Counted from the first letter of the stretch, positions 50,959 to 59,481 are shown. The stretch is 64,000 nucleotides of DNA from UBA4782 sp034430215 (GCA_034430215.1 DAOUFE010000031.1:62001-126000); one strand, 5' to 3'. The notes: a model not told the origin generated them from the sequence alone. Numbers and translations: made by a program.

Positions 50959-51966
50959 ATGAAGAACCGTCACACCTTGATTATTTGTGTTGTGGTCTTA
51001 TTCATCGTTTCGCTTGCTTGTAACCTGCCAGGGGGAGATTCAACCGAGGAACCAGAAAAGGATATCAGTAAAACTGAAGCTGCTCTTTCTGCCCGCGAGA
51101 CAGATGTGGCAGAAAAGGCAACGAAGAATGCCATGGAATCTACGCAACCTCCGCCAACTGCAACCATGCCAGCAACCTACACACCTTATCCAACCTATAC
51201 GCAACCACCTGTCTCGGTTGCTCCAACGATTGTGATACCTGCAACAGAAGAGACGGTAGACATGGATGAAAAAATCAAAAATGCAAATGTACTGGTCTTT
51301 GAAGATATGCGAGGATATTATGACCAGACACCCTGGGTCAGTCGGGCAATTGATTCCATGGGCTTGAAGCATGTGACCAACGTTGGAGATGCTTTGGGAA
51401 ATTTCCAAAAGCAAATCTATTCACCAACAAAATGGGACCTGGTGATCGTATCAGTTGAGGTGCGCACCAGCTTTAGTGGCGAAATGTTTGAAGGCGTGAT
51501 CGACCGGATCAACGAAGGCGCAGGGGTGATCATCGAATTATGGCACCTGGATATGATTGCCAATGGAAAGATCTCTCCCATCATGAGCAAATGCGGGATT
51601 GGATTCTTCCGGAATTGGGAACGCCCTTATGATTATGATCCTCTCGATTATTCCATGTATTGGCTTGATACCAGCAGCCCAGTGATTTCCACTCCCAACA
51701 TGGTTCAGCCTCTCTATAGTTCAACAAACTACTGGTTCACAGATGCTGGAGACCTGCTCGAGACTACAGGTAGTGGAGATGCAGAACTATTGGCTGGATT
51801 ATATCCAAAAGAACATAACTCGTATGGAACCTTGGCTACCTGCATGGATGGACGCATGATATTCCAGACGTTTTCAACACATGATTATAAATATGATCAG
51901 ATGATCCCATTGTGGGAAAATTACATTGTAAATACCCTTACAGCTCACTTTAATTATGTAAAATAA
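50959..51966 (+). CDS. Secreted lipoprotein of unknown function
   Basis: A 335-residue lipoprotein. The signal peptide ends in VSLACNLPGG (lipobox Cys about 21), followed by a helical stretch (about 30-55) and a Thr/Pro linker (about 58-85). The domain of about 230 residues shows VLVFEDMRGYYDQTPWVSRA, WDLVIVSVEVR, GVIIELWHLDM and SYGTLATCMDGRMIFQTFSTHDY. The pattern is that of a class I glutamine-amidotransferase-like or ThuA-like Rossmann fold with GVIIELW as a strand, but no catalytic Cys is placed convincingly. GGAGGAAG precedes the ATG. Confidence 0.7.
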   Translation: MKNRHTLIICVVVLFIVSLACNLPGGDSTEEPEKDISKTEAALSARETDVAEKATKNAMESTQPPPTATMPATYTPYPTYTQPPVSVAPTIVIPATEETVDMDEKIKNANVLVFEDMRGYYDQTPWVSRAIDSMGLKHVTNVGDALGNFQKQIYSPTKWDLVIVSVEVRTSFSGEMFEGVIDRINEGAGVIIELWHLDMIANGKISPIMSKCGIGFFRNWERPYDYDPLDYSMYWLDTSSPVISTPNMVQPLYSSTNYWFTDAGDLLETTGSGDAELLAGLYPKEHNSYGTLATCMDGRMIFQTFSTHDYKYDQMIPLWENYIVNTLTAHFNYVK

Positions 51967-51987
51967 TATAGCCAGACTTAATATGCA

Positions 51988-52023
51988 AACCGCCTGGCAG
52001 GAAGACGCCAGGCGGTTATTTTT
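51988..52023 (+). terminator. Rho-independent terminator after the lipoprotein gene
   Basis: Perfect 11-bp stem, AACCGCCTGGC (51988-51998) with 52007-52017 and an 8-nt loop, then ATTTTT. Confidence 0.92.
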
Positions 52024-52043
52024 ATGATAGAAAAGAGGACCCA

Positions 52044-52781
52044 ATGACAGCAGGAAATGAATTTATGCACGCATCACGTCCAGGGGTGCAGCCGCCATCT
52101 GCACAATCCCAGGGCGTACCTTATCCAGCCCTGGAACTTCCCATTCCAGAAGGTGCCAGGGTGATTGCCCTTCCTAAACCTCAAGATTTTCCCCCATATA
52201 ATCTTGATTTTAAAGGGTTAATTGAAAAACGCCGTACTTTAAGGAAATATACTGATGATGCGATTTCTTTACAGGAACTGGCATTCTATCTATGGGCGTG
52301 CCAGGGGGTGGAAAGAATTACCGATAAACCTGTCACCTTTCGCACCGTGCCCTCTGCAGGTTCGCGGCATGCCTTTGAGACATACGTTTTAGTTAACAGG
52401 GTGGATGGATTGCAGCCTGGTTTGTATCGGTATGCAGCCATTGAACATTCGTTGATAGAAGTAACTCTTGATAAAGAGATTAATCCTATTTTGACACAGG
52501 CTTGCTTGAACCAGAATCAAATTGCAACCAGTGCAGTCACATTCTTCTGGATGGCGGTAGTAGAGCGAATGATCTGGCGATACAGTGAACGAGGATACCG
52601 TTATTTATTCCTTGATGCCGGACATGCCTGCCAGAATTTATACCTCGCAGCAGAAGCCACCGGTTGTGGGGTTTGTGCCATTGGTGCTTTTGATGACGAC
52701 CTATTGAATGCTGCCTTCCATGTAGATGGAGAAACCCAGTTTGTGTTGTATGGTGCTACTCTGGGGAGAAGAGGAGAATAG
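52044..52781 (+). CDS. SagB-type nitroreductase-family protein
   Basis: An FMN-dependent oxidoreductase of 245 residues. The start KRRTLRKYTDDAISLQELAF, the PSAGSRHAFETYVLVNRVDG block and the LDAGHACQNLYLAAEATGCG motif are those of SagB-like dehydrogenases. In some bacteria these form thiazoles or oxazoles in modified peptides. Here no precursor peptide or YcaO/SagCD partner is nearby, so a stand-alone redox role is more likely. AGAGGAC precedes the ATG. A thioesterase gene follows after 6 bp. Confidence 0.85.
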   Translation: MTAGNEFMHASRPGVQPPSAQSQGVPYPALELPIPEGARVIALPKPQDFPPYNLDFKGLIEKRRTLRKYTDDAISLQELAFYLWACQGVERITDKPVTFRTVPSAGSRHAFETYVLVNRVDGLQPGLYRYAAIEHSLIEVTLDKEINPILTQACLNQNQIATSAVTFFWMAVVERMIWRYSERGYRYLFLDAGHACQNLYLAAEATGCGVCAIGAFDDDLLNAAFHVDGETQFVLYGATLGRRGE

Positions 52782-52787
52782 GTTATT

Positions 52788-53204
52788 ATGGATGTTATCT
52801 CGCTTACCACCCATCATCTGGTTAAAAGCGAAGATTTGAACCATCATGGTACATTATATGCCGGCCGCTCTGCTGAGTGGTTTGTTGAAACAGGATTTAC
52901 CGCCGCAGCCAGTCTCTGTGGTCCAGAACATATCCTATGCGTCAAAATCCATGGGATGGAATTCAGCCGTCCGGTTCAGCTTGGCGAAATCGTCGCCTTT
53001 ACCGGCAAGATCATTTTAACTGGTCGCACCAGCCTGGTGGCGTATGTGAATGCTTCTGTGCTTGGTCAGACAGCTCTCGAAGGGTTCTTAACCTTTGTAA
53101 ATGTAGATCTGCAGGGTAAACCACAGCCACATGGTTTAATAATAGAACCGGTTAGTGAAAATGACAAAGCATTACAGGAAAAAGCACGAACCTTAAAGAA
53201 ATAA
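52788..53204 (+). CDS. Acyl-CoA thioesterase, hotdog fold
   Basis: A 138-residue hotdog-fold thioesterase of the YciA/cytosolic acyl-CoA hydrolase type. The active-site block LNHHGTLYAGRSAEWFVETGF has the usual Asn-His...Gly-Gly-like loop, followed by VKIHGMEFSRPVQLGEIVAF and the strand GRTSLVAYVNASVLG. It hydrolyses acyl-CoA to free acid and CoA in the cytoplasm. It is co-directional with and 6 bp after the nitroreductase gene. Its stop codon touches the end of the convergent CYTH gene. Confidence 0.85.
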   Translation: MDVISLTTHHLVKSEDLNHHGTLYAGRSAEWFVETGFTAAASLCGPEHILCVKIHGMEFSRPVQLGEIVAFTGKIILTGRTSLVAYVNASVLGQTALEGFLTFVNVDLQGKPQPHGLIIEPVSENDKALQEKARTLKK

Positions 53205-53822
53205 CTATAGAACTGTTGGATCAGCCGGAAAGACTTCCAGGTCTGCCGGGCTGATGGTCAATCCTTCAAAAGCTTGAAAGGTGAGTTGATCCACCTTCAA
53301 GCTTTTTCGATTCCGCAAAGAGTCAAACAGTGCTAAATAGCTGATGGGAATGCTGTTTTGCCATTTCAATTCAAGAGCTTGGGCTACTTTCTGAAGGATA
53401 TCAACATCTTTTCCTTCTATCTCACAGAAATTCCCAAACGGTAACTCGTCCACCATTACTTCTGCACCATACAACTCATAAACAGCCCGGTATTTCTCAT
53501 AGATAACCACTACTTTATATCCGAGTACTTCCAGGAACTGGCGAGCAGAATCGTAATCACTTACATCGAACTCGATCTCACGGCGCACTTGAGCGCCATT
53601 ATCCAACCTGGCATCATCTTTATAGGTGAGATGTGCTCCCCGGTCTTTTCGTAGCCGTAGTACACGCCGTTCCTGCAAAAACTTGTTCTCTGGTGTGTCG
53701 AATCGCAAATTAACCTCCAGAATGCGCGGTTCGAGCAAGCGCGCTCCCTGGCTGATCAAGCGTTCTTGCAATCTTTGCAAATCAGCGATGTAAAACTTTG
53801 CTTCAATTTCCTGCATCATCAT
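53205..53822 (-). CDS. CYTH-domain protein (class IV adenylate cyclase/ThTPase-like)
   Basis: A 205-residue CYTH (triphosphate tunnel) protein. It has the ExExK signature EIEAKFY at the start, the RFDTPENKFLQERRVLRLRKD block, and the acidic strands EIEFDVSDYDSARQFLEVLGY, YKVVVIYEKYRAVYEL and GNFCEIEG. Family members act on triphosphates: adenylate cyclase, thiamine triphosphatase or tripolyphosphatase. Which one applies cannot be told. It overlaps the upstream membrane gene by 20 nt, so the two are translationally linked. Confidence 0.88.
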   Translation of the reverse strand: MMMQEIEAKFYIADLQRLQERLISQGARLLEPRILEVNLRFDTPENKFLQERRVLRLRKDRGAHLTYKDDARLDNGAQVRREIEFDVSDYDSARQFLEVLGYKVVVIYEKYRAVYELYGAEVMVDELPFGNFCEIEGKDVDILQKVAQALELKWQNSIPISYLALFDSLRNRKSLKVDQLTFQAFEGLTISPADLEVFPADPTVL

Positions 53823-54279
53823 GGCTCTTTTCTCCTGCCGATGCAGGAAGTTCAGTTTTTAAAGCGGCATCTACTTTCAAAGGTGGGTGGGCTGCCAGCA
53901 CTGCAAAAGTGAATATCCAAAAGAACAAAGTTACAAACAACGCAAACAACCAATTTGCCTGTGTAAAATCGTTACGTGTAAGTGTAAGCCTGTCGATCCA
54001 GTACCAAAGGCTGAAAGAAGCAACTGCTGCCGTAATAAGGCTGCGATAATAGGGCAGTCCATACCACAACCAGATGGCTGCCAGCAGCATAACAATCCCA
54101 AACACCGTCCCGCTTACTGCCAGATACAGTGGAGGTACAACCATCTTATTAGTAACTAATCTATCCCAATAGATGACCGCTTGCTGCAATCTCAGCCACC
54201 CTGCAGCGGATGCGAGTAAAAGCAATAATGAATAAATAATCAAATCGAAAGACCGTATCTGGCGTTTCATACAATTCAT
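53803..54279 (-). CDS. Hypothetical membrane protein with four helices
   Basis: About 158 residues with four predicted membrane helices (about 10-30, 45-70, 78-95 and 105-125) and a polar C terminus. Not recognised. It starts within the last codons of the glycosyltransferase gene. The ATG at 54279 forms an ATGA overlap with that stop codon and is preferred over an ATG six codons upstream. It ends within the start of the CYTH gene. The three genes thus form a tight operon, suggesting a link to envelope glycosylation. Confidence 0.65.
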   Translation of the reverse strand: MNCMKRQIRSFDLIIYSLLLLLASAAGWLRLQQAVIYWDRLVTNKMVVPPLYLAVSGTVFGIVMLLAAIWLWYGLPYYRSLITAAVASFSLWYWIDRLTLTRNDFTQANWLFALFVTLFFWIFTFAVLAAHPPLKVDAALKTELPASAGEKSHDDAGN

Positions 54280-56486
54280 TGTAATGTAATTTCCCATAAA
54301 TGGACGTGTGCAGGTTCAGAGTCATAGGTACTCAAAACCTCCACTTCCATTCGGCTGACATCCAATAGTTTTGAGAAATTCACCGGGATGGTGCGAGGAT
54401 TGGGGTCTGAATCCCATTCTGATATATCTTCCACTAGAAGGGTATCATGATCATCATACACGCGAACGGTTAAAGTAGTAGCCGTACCACCCACTCTTAC
54501 CAATACTCCTTTTATTGGTCTTGGTGAATCCCATGCCAGGTTCACCCGCAATGGGTTGGCTTCGAATGTGCGGATGAGGGTGAGGTCATCACCATCAAAG
54601 ATTTTATCAATGCTGCCCATATCGAGATAAGAATAAGATACTTCGGTCTTCTCTCCCTGAACAAGAAGAGCTTCTTTCTGTAGGATCTGGCGTGCCGCTT
54701 TTTCTTTTGCCAAAATATCATCGATATTCTTTACATAATCCAATCTGACAAAATAGAAACCTGGCTGTCCATTGGGATATGGAATAGTTTCTTCTACGTG
54801 AATATTCCGGAACTTTCCGCTTTCCTGAACCAGGCGATATTCTTCAGGGATCATCACAAAGAGAGTATCCCTGATTGGGCGGTGCTCATTGAAATACCCC
54901 TCGATGGAACCCATTTCAAAAGGGGGATCTCCTTCATAAAAGAAACGCATGATGGTGTCTGTGCCATTCGCCCAGGAGGGAGAAACCAGTATTTTTGTTT
55001 CGGGGTGAATATACAGGTATTCATTAATGGCAGTCACAAGCTGCCTGGCGCCATATTGCATACCAGCCAGACCGTAATCCTGATACCAGAGAGAACCAAC
55101 CGTCAATGCCTGAATACAAAGGAAAATATTGAATCCAGCCAGACAACCAAACACTCCCAGATTGATCACGAGAGATGCCTTTTGCCAATAATGCACAACC
55201 TTTTCCAGCAGCCAGTTCAGTCCTATTGCTGCCAACAGCGTGAGAGGAATGATCATCACCAGCGCACGAGTGATTCCCAATTGTGCCAATGCTGCACCAG
55301 TAGGCGCTGCCAAAAGGGTGAAGAAGATCACCCGGTAAGCAGATTGGCGAAATCGAATGAAAACAAGCCCTAATCCCAGAAGAGCAAAGGGAAGCATTAC
55401 CCACAGCATATGACCATACCCATCCATCTTGTGGCGTGCGAGGTCATGGTCATTATTGAAAAACCAGTATATTGGATTCAATCCAGCAAAATATTCTTTG
55501 CCAAAGTTCAGCAACTTTTCCGATAGAGGGATGTTTTGTATCCAGTAAGAATTTAAAACACGTAAATGCTGCATGGTCTCATCAGGATGAACAAGCTGAA
55601 AACGCAGCATGGGAATCGCACATACTAAAGTAAGGACAAATGCAAGCCCCACCTGTTTACGATGCTGGAAATGATACTTCAGATCGGAAAAGAAAAGGAA
55701 GATAGCGGTGACTCCCACCACCATACGAATAGGACTGTAAGCATAAAAAGTAAGTGCTGCAAGAATGACAGCCAGGTAGATTTTTTTAGTGTCTCCCTGG
55801 CGATATCGCAAGTAAAAATAGAGAAATCCAACAAACAGGCTGGATGCCAGGCTGGTTTCAAAGGCAGTCCTGCTGTGCAAAAACCAGGCAGGAGCAATAG
55901 ACAACAACATAACCGCCATCCATGCCCGTGTCGAACCAAAAGCATGTTTGAAGATCAGCCCCAACCACACTGCAGCCAATGCAGTTGCCAGCATTGAAGC
56001 TGCGCGGGTTACAAAGATGCTCTTACCAAAAATGAGATACGGGATAACCTGCCAATAGACCGATGTTCCCAGGTTATATTGGTATGAATTCAAGAAATAA
56101 GTAGGGAAAAGCTGTCCATCACTGCCCTTGCATCCCCTTTCCACGAACTCTTCAGCAGAAACCGTCTGGATCGCCTCATCGGTAAAGAAATAGATGGGGT
56201 ATTTTCCCAACCCTACAAAGCGGGTGACCAGATAAATAAGGATTGCCAGGGTAAAAAGCAAACCCTCCAGTTTTACATGCTTCAGCTGATCTACCAACGA
56301 TCCGTTGGAAGGAGGTGCGATATTCTGCTTTTCGATCAGGCTGTATTCTTCCGTAGAGAGGCTCTGTGCTTCACTTCCGCTAATCCTTACCTCGATATGT
56401 GAATCCGCGGGAATTTCCGCCTGAATGCGTACCGTTGATCTCCCAATCTGTATTTCGCGGGTTTCTTTCTTTTGAACATCGGGCAT
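54276..56486 (-). CDS. GT-C family membrane glycosyltransferase (ArnT/PMT-like)
   Basis: A 736-residue membrane enzyme that likely transfers a sugar from a polyprenyl phosphate to an envelope acceptor. It begins with a soluble beta domain (about 1-75) and then about 11-12 membrane helices. The catalytic loop IYFFTDEA (Asp-Glu pair, about 120-125) is in the first outer loop, as in GT39/GT83. A C-terminal extracytoplasmic domain of about 220 residues ends in a jelly-roll-like unit (TATTLTVRVYDDHDTLLVED). TATAAT lies exactly 6 nt before the ATG and no ribosome-binding site is present, suggesting a leaderless mRNA. A longer frame to 56624 lacks support. Confidence 0.8.
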   Translation of the reverse strand: MPDVQKKETREIQIGRSTVRIQAEIPADSHIEVRISGSEAQSLSTEEYSLIEKQNIAPPSNGSLVDQLKHVKLEGLLFTLAILIYLVTRFVGLGKYPIYFFTDEAIQTVSAEEFVERGCKGSDGQLFPTYFLNSYQYNLGTSVYWQVIPYLIFGKSIFVTRAASMLATALAAVWLGLIFKHAFGSTRAWMAVMLLSIAPAWFLHSRTAFETSLASSLFVGFLYFYLRYRQGDTKKIYLAVILAALTFYAYSPIRMVVGVTAIFLFFSDLKYHFQHRKQVGLAFVLTLVCAIPMLRFQLVHPDETMQHLRVLNSYWIQNIPLSEKLLNFGKEYFAGLNPIYWFFNNDHDLARHKMDGYGHMLWVMLPFALLGLGLVFIRFRQSAYRVIFFTLLAAPTGAALAQLGITRALVMIIPLTLLAAIGLNWLLEKVVHYWQKASLVINLGVFGCLAGFNIFLCIQALTVGSLWYQDYGLAGMQYGARQLVTAINEYLYIHPETKILVSPSWANGTDTIMRFFYEGDPPFEMGSIEGYFNEHRPIRDTLFVMIPEEYRLVQESGKFRNIHVEETIPYPNGQPGFYFVRLDYVKNIDDILAKEKAARQILQKEALLVQGEKTEVSYSYLDMGSIDKIFDGDDLTLIRTFEANPLRVNLAWDSPRPIKGVLVRVGGTATTLTVRVYDDHDTLLVEDISEWDSDPNPRTIPVNFSKLLDVSRMEVEVLSTYDSEPAHVHLWEITLQ

Positions 56487-56492
56487 GGGTAG

Positions 56493-56498
56493 ATTATA
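56493..56498 (-). promoter_or_regulatory. Extended -10 box of a probable leaderless promoter
   Basis: TGCTATAAT on the minus strand, then CTACCC and the ATG of the glycosyltransferase gene. Confidence 0.55.
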
Positions 56499-56570
56499 GC
56501 ATTTTGAGAAAGAGAGTCTGACCGTTAGGTGTTCATCATATAATAGAAGCATGAAGCAGAGTGTTACCTG

Positions 56571-56586
56571 AAAGGAGGATACTATA
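56571..56586 (+). promoter_or_regulatory. Strong ribosome-binding site before an in-frame ATA codon
   Basis: AAAGGAGG (56571-56578), a 5-nt spacer ATACT, then ATA (56584-56586), in frame with the gene annotated from the ATG at 56608. No Shine-Dalgarno precedes that ATG. Confidence 0.55.
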
Positions 56587-56607
56587 ACACCTACTACTTT
56601 TTCTTCA

Positions 56608-56910
56608 ATGAATGAGTTGGTCACCTATTTAAATACCATCGAAAATCGCATCATCGCTTTGGAAAACGAGAATAAGCTGCTCCATGAGCGGTTGGCTACT
56701 GGACATGTTGATAGTTTTACTCTTCGTGAGGAAATTCAAAAACATATCCCTTCCAGTGAACTTTTCAGTCCCAGCTTCTGGAAAAGAGCATTTGCGGTCT
56801 GGGGGCATTATTTCGTCGCGCAATTGATCATTTCAGCTATACTGTTTGTTTTCTATTTGATCATTCTGGTTATTTTCATGGTGGCGGGTATCTCCCTGGG
56901 AGGTTCTTGA
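56608..56910 (+). CDS. Small membrane protein with coiled-coil start
   Basis: A 100-residue protein. Residues about 1-30 form a short coiled coil (LNTIENRIIALENENKLLHE), and a membrane-spanning region covers about 68-95. Not recognised. The annotated ATG at 56608 has no ribosome-binding site. A perfect one sits 24 nt earlier before an in-frame ATA, which would add eight residues (MTPTTFSS). It is the first gene of an operon with the two rRNA methyltransferases; the next gene begins 3 bp after its stop. Confidence 0.65.
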   Translation: MNELVTYLNTIENRIIALENENKLLHERLATGHVDSFTLREEIQKHIPSSELFSPSFWKRAFAVWGHYFVAQLIISAILFVFYLIILVIFMVAGISLGGS

Positions 56911-56913
56911 TAG

Positions 56914-57747
56914 GTGACTGGTGCAGAAGTAAACAAAGATGAGCTCGATCGCTTCATTGCAGAGATCCATGGCGGGCGAAAATACCACGCACTCAACCTG
57001 CCTGAAAGTACACTGCGTGATCTTATTCAGCAGGAGCTTCCCCGTTATAAATCCAAAGCATTGGCGTTGCAGGCAGTACGGAAGAAATTGCACAACCTGG
57101 TCGCACCGTATTTAGGCGATCCAGATTATGATCAAGTAAACGCGAATTTCGAGCAAGCATTCTCACAGGGCGATGATGATAAGGTGAAGGTCATTTGCAA
57201 TGAACTACTGCAGGTACATGCTTCTACGCTGGAACGGATACCCATTCTCACCGAATTCTATTCCCGTTTATTTTCCATCACAGGAAAACCCGAGGTGATC
57301 CTGGATCTGGCATGCGGCCTTAACCCATTTGCCATTCCCTGGATGGGTTTAGAAAAAACTGTGCAGTATCATGCGTATGATATTCATCTCCCGCGTATCC
57401 AATTGATCAACCAGTTTATGCAGGGTTGGGGCATGGCACCGCTGGCCGAACAGCGGGATATCCTGATTGAACCACCAGAGATAGAAGCGGATGTCGCTTT
57501 CTTCTTTAAGGAAGCCCATCGCTTCGAACAACGCCAGCATGGATGCAACCGTGCTTTCTGGCAGCGATTACATGTAAAATGGTTGCTGGTTTCTCTACCG
57601 AGTGAAAACTTGACCGGTCAGCACTCATTGGTTGAACGTCAAAGACGGCTGGTATCAAACACACTGCGGGGACTTGATTGGAAGGTGGAAGAAGTAACCT
57701 TCCCGACTGAAATCGTTTTTTGTATCCAGCCACATTGGGAGCACTAG
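56914..57747 (+). CDS. 16S rRNA m7G1405-type methyltransferase homologue (FmrO/Rmt family)
   Basis: A 277-residue homologue of aminoglycoside-resistance methyltransferases (ArmA, RmtB, Sgm, FmrO), which modify N7 of G1405 in 16S rRNA. The helical N-terminal domain contains KSKALALQAVRKKLHNLVAPY, and the family motif HASTLERIPIL is at about 109-119. The SAM motif LDLACGLNPFA (about 130-140), DIHLPRIQLIN and the late VSLPSENLTGQHSL follow. The start is GTG, with GGGAGG inside the previous gene. It ends 1 nt before an RsmF-like gene. Whether it protects against aminoglycosides or is a housekeeping enzyme is unknown. This is a divergent, apparently chromosomal member. Confidence 0.85.
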   Translation: MTGAEVNKDELDRFIAEIHGGRKYHALNLPESTLRDLIQQELPRYKSKALALQAVRKKLHNLVAPYLGDPDYDQVNANFEQAFSQGDDDKVKVICNELLQVHASTLERIPILTEFYSRLFSITGKPEVILDLACGLNPFAIPWMGLEKTVQYHAYDIHLPRIQLINQFMQGWGMAPLAEQRDILIEPPEIEADVAFFFKEAHRFEQRQHGCNRAFWQRLHVKWLLVSLPSENLTGQHSLVERQRRLVSNTLRGLDWKVEEVTFPTEIVFCIQPHWEH

Positions 57748-57748
57748 A

Positions 57749-59233
57749 ATGGGTAAAAGAAAAACCGGTAAAGCCGAACAGACTCCGGTTAGCGGACCAG
57801 AAACATTCCAGCATCTTCTAGACGCAGAGGAATACCAGAAACTAGTCAATTCAATAGAGCAACCTTTGTCACCATCCATCCGGGTGAACCCCTTGAAAGT
57901 GGATGTGCGACAATCTTTAGAAAAATGGGCTGAGTGCTATGGTTGGAAAACCCGACCGGTACCTTATTGCTCCACTGGCTGGTGGATCGATGAAAGCAAT
58001 ACCCCTGTCAGTCAAACCTGGGAACACAGGTTGGGTTACTATTACATTCAAGATGCCGCATCGATGCTTCCCGTTGAATTGTTTGATTTCCCCCTTCCGC
58101 CGGAGGCACAGGTGCTGGATATGGCAGCTTCACCTGGAGGGAAAACTACCCATCTCGCATCCCGATTGAATGATCATGCATTGATCATTGCCAACGATTC
58201 ATCCACTTCACGACTTACCGCTTTGCGGTTGATACTGCAGAATTGGGGCGCAGTGAACGTTGGCATCACCCATTACCCGGGAGAGCAACTAGGAGGATTG
58301 TGCCCTGCCAGTTTTGATGCCGTGCTGTTGGATGCTCCTTGTTCCATGCAAGGCCTGCGAAGCACTGAATCTCATCCAATACGAACCATTACACCCAGAG
58401 AGCAGAGCGATCTGGCAATGCGTCAGCAGCGGTTGTTGGAAAGCGCAGTGATGGCAACCAGGGAGGGTGGCCAGATCGTGTACTCCACCTGTACCCTGGC
58501 ACCAATGGAAGATGAGGGAGTCGTTGATGCTGTTCTGAAACGTTTTGGCTCATCCTTACGCTTGGAAGACGTCTCATACAGGCTACCTGTGGTAATTCAA
58601 GGAATTGCAAGGGATGGCAACTCTATTTATTCGAATGAAGTGAGAAAAACAGCCAGGATTTGGCCTCATGTCTTTGGTACCGCTGGTTTCTTTGCCGCCC
58701 GTTTCACTCGCATGCAAACAAATGGATCTGGTCCAGAAAAATTTTTTGGAAATAAGAAAGGACTGCCAGGAGCAATTTTAATTGACCGGCAAATCCAGGC
58801 GATTTGTGATCAATGGATGAACGATTTTGGATTTAATTTGGGTAAAGTTTTGGAAGAATATCATCTTGGGTTAGTACAACAGGGTAGAGAGATTATTGCA
58901 GTGCCATATTCTGTTCTTCAGGATGCCCTGCCGCTGACATTTCTTTCTTGTGGATTGCCAATGGCAGAAATAAATCCCGATGGATATCATCCAGTTCACG
59001 AATGGTTGACACGATTTGAGTCACAATTCCATATAACGCGCTATAATATTCCCAATGATCAAGTAACATCCTGGCTGCAAGGATCAGATTTACCAGGTAA
59101 GCCAACAGGTTCCTTTGCTAATCGTCAATTGGTATTGACAATGGATGAAAGGGGAAGATATCTGGGATTGGCAAAAATTCTTAACGATCGCTTAAAAAAT
59201 CTTCTACCGCGCAGGGTGGTTGCAGGTTGGTAG
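57749..59233 (+). CDS. RsmF/NSUN-type RNA m5C methyltransferase
   Basis: RNA cytosine-C5 methyltransferase of 494 residues. The Rossmann domain (about 90-290) has the SAM motif LDMAASPGGKTTHLA (about 123-137), LLDAPCSMQGLR with one catalytic-site Cys (198), and YSTCTLAPMEDEG with the second (248). The C-terminal 180 residues match the RsmF-type extension with PUA-like fold (GLPMAEINPDGYHPVHEW). E. coli RsmF makes m5C1407 of 16S rRNA. The ATG follows the upstream methyltransferase stop by 1 nt. The target site here is inferred from the family. Confidence 0.88.
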   Translation: MGKRKTGKAEQTPVSGPETFQHLLDAEEYQKLVNSIEQPLSPSIRVNPLKVDVRQSLEKWAECYGWKTRPVPYCSTGWWIDESNTPVSQTWEHRLGYYYIQDAASMLPVELFDFPLPPEAQVLDMAASPGGKTTHLASRLNDHALIIANDSSTSRLTALRLILQNWGAVNVGITHYPGEQLGGLCPASFDAVLLDAPCSMQGLRSTESHPIRTITPREQSDLAMRQQRLLESAVMATREGGQIVYSTCTLAPMEDEGVVDAVLKRFGSSLRLEDVSYRLPVVIQGIARDGNSIYSNEVRKTARIWPHVFGTAGFFAARFTRMQTNGSGPEKFFGNKKGLPGAILIDRQIQAICDQWMNDFGFNLGKVLEEYHLGLVQQGREIIAVPYSVLQDALPLTFLSCGLPMAEINPDGYHPVHEWLTRFESQFHITRYNIPNDQVTSWLQGSDLPGKPTGSFANRQLVLTMDERGRYLGLAKILNDRLKNLLPRRVVAGW

Positions 59234-59320
59234 GACCTTACAAAAAAGAAAATAAAAAATAACCAACTTATCAAAAAAGGTAGCGCGAACAGGTAGCTAA
59301 TCACGTAAAATAGGATACAT

Positions 59321-59349
59321 CAAGATTAAATCATCCTGTTTTAATCTTG
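59321..59349 (+). other. Perfect 10-bp hairpin upstream of the diguanylate cyclase
   Basis: CAAGATTAAA (59321-59330) with its exact complement (59340-59349) and a 9-nt loop. No T-tract follows. It could be a weak terminator for the methyltransferase operon or a leader structure. Confidence 0.45.
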
Positions 59350-59389
59350 TGAAATTTGCGTATAAGGATTAAGCAAATTTTGTAGATAT

Positions 59390-59406
59390 AAGGAGAGGAT
59401 ACTATC
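59390..59406 (+). promoter_or_regulatory. Strong ribosome-binding site before an in-frame ATC codon
   Basis: AAGGAGAGG (59390-59398), spacer ATACT, then ATC (59404-59406), in frame with the diguanylate cyclase 26 codons before the TTG at 59482. There is no ATG, GTG or TTG between. Confidence 0.5.
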
Positions 59407-59481
59407 CCAGCCATACCAGGTGTTCAGGAAGACGATAATCGTCTCACCCCTTATCATAGTTCCAAGGATCTGTTCAAGGAA

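Noticed and set aside
52044..52781. Thiazole/oxazole-modified peptide cluster around the SagB-like gene
   Set aside because: No YcaO-type cyclodehydratase, precursor peptide or exporter lies nearby.
56487..56624. 46-residue N-terminal extension of the glycosyltransferase
   Set aside because: It crosses the TATAAT box, starts inside the divergent gene and does not resemble the family.
59321..59349. c-di-GMP riboswitch before the diguanylate cyclase
   Set aside because: Only a simple hairpin is present. The conserved GEMM core was not seen.
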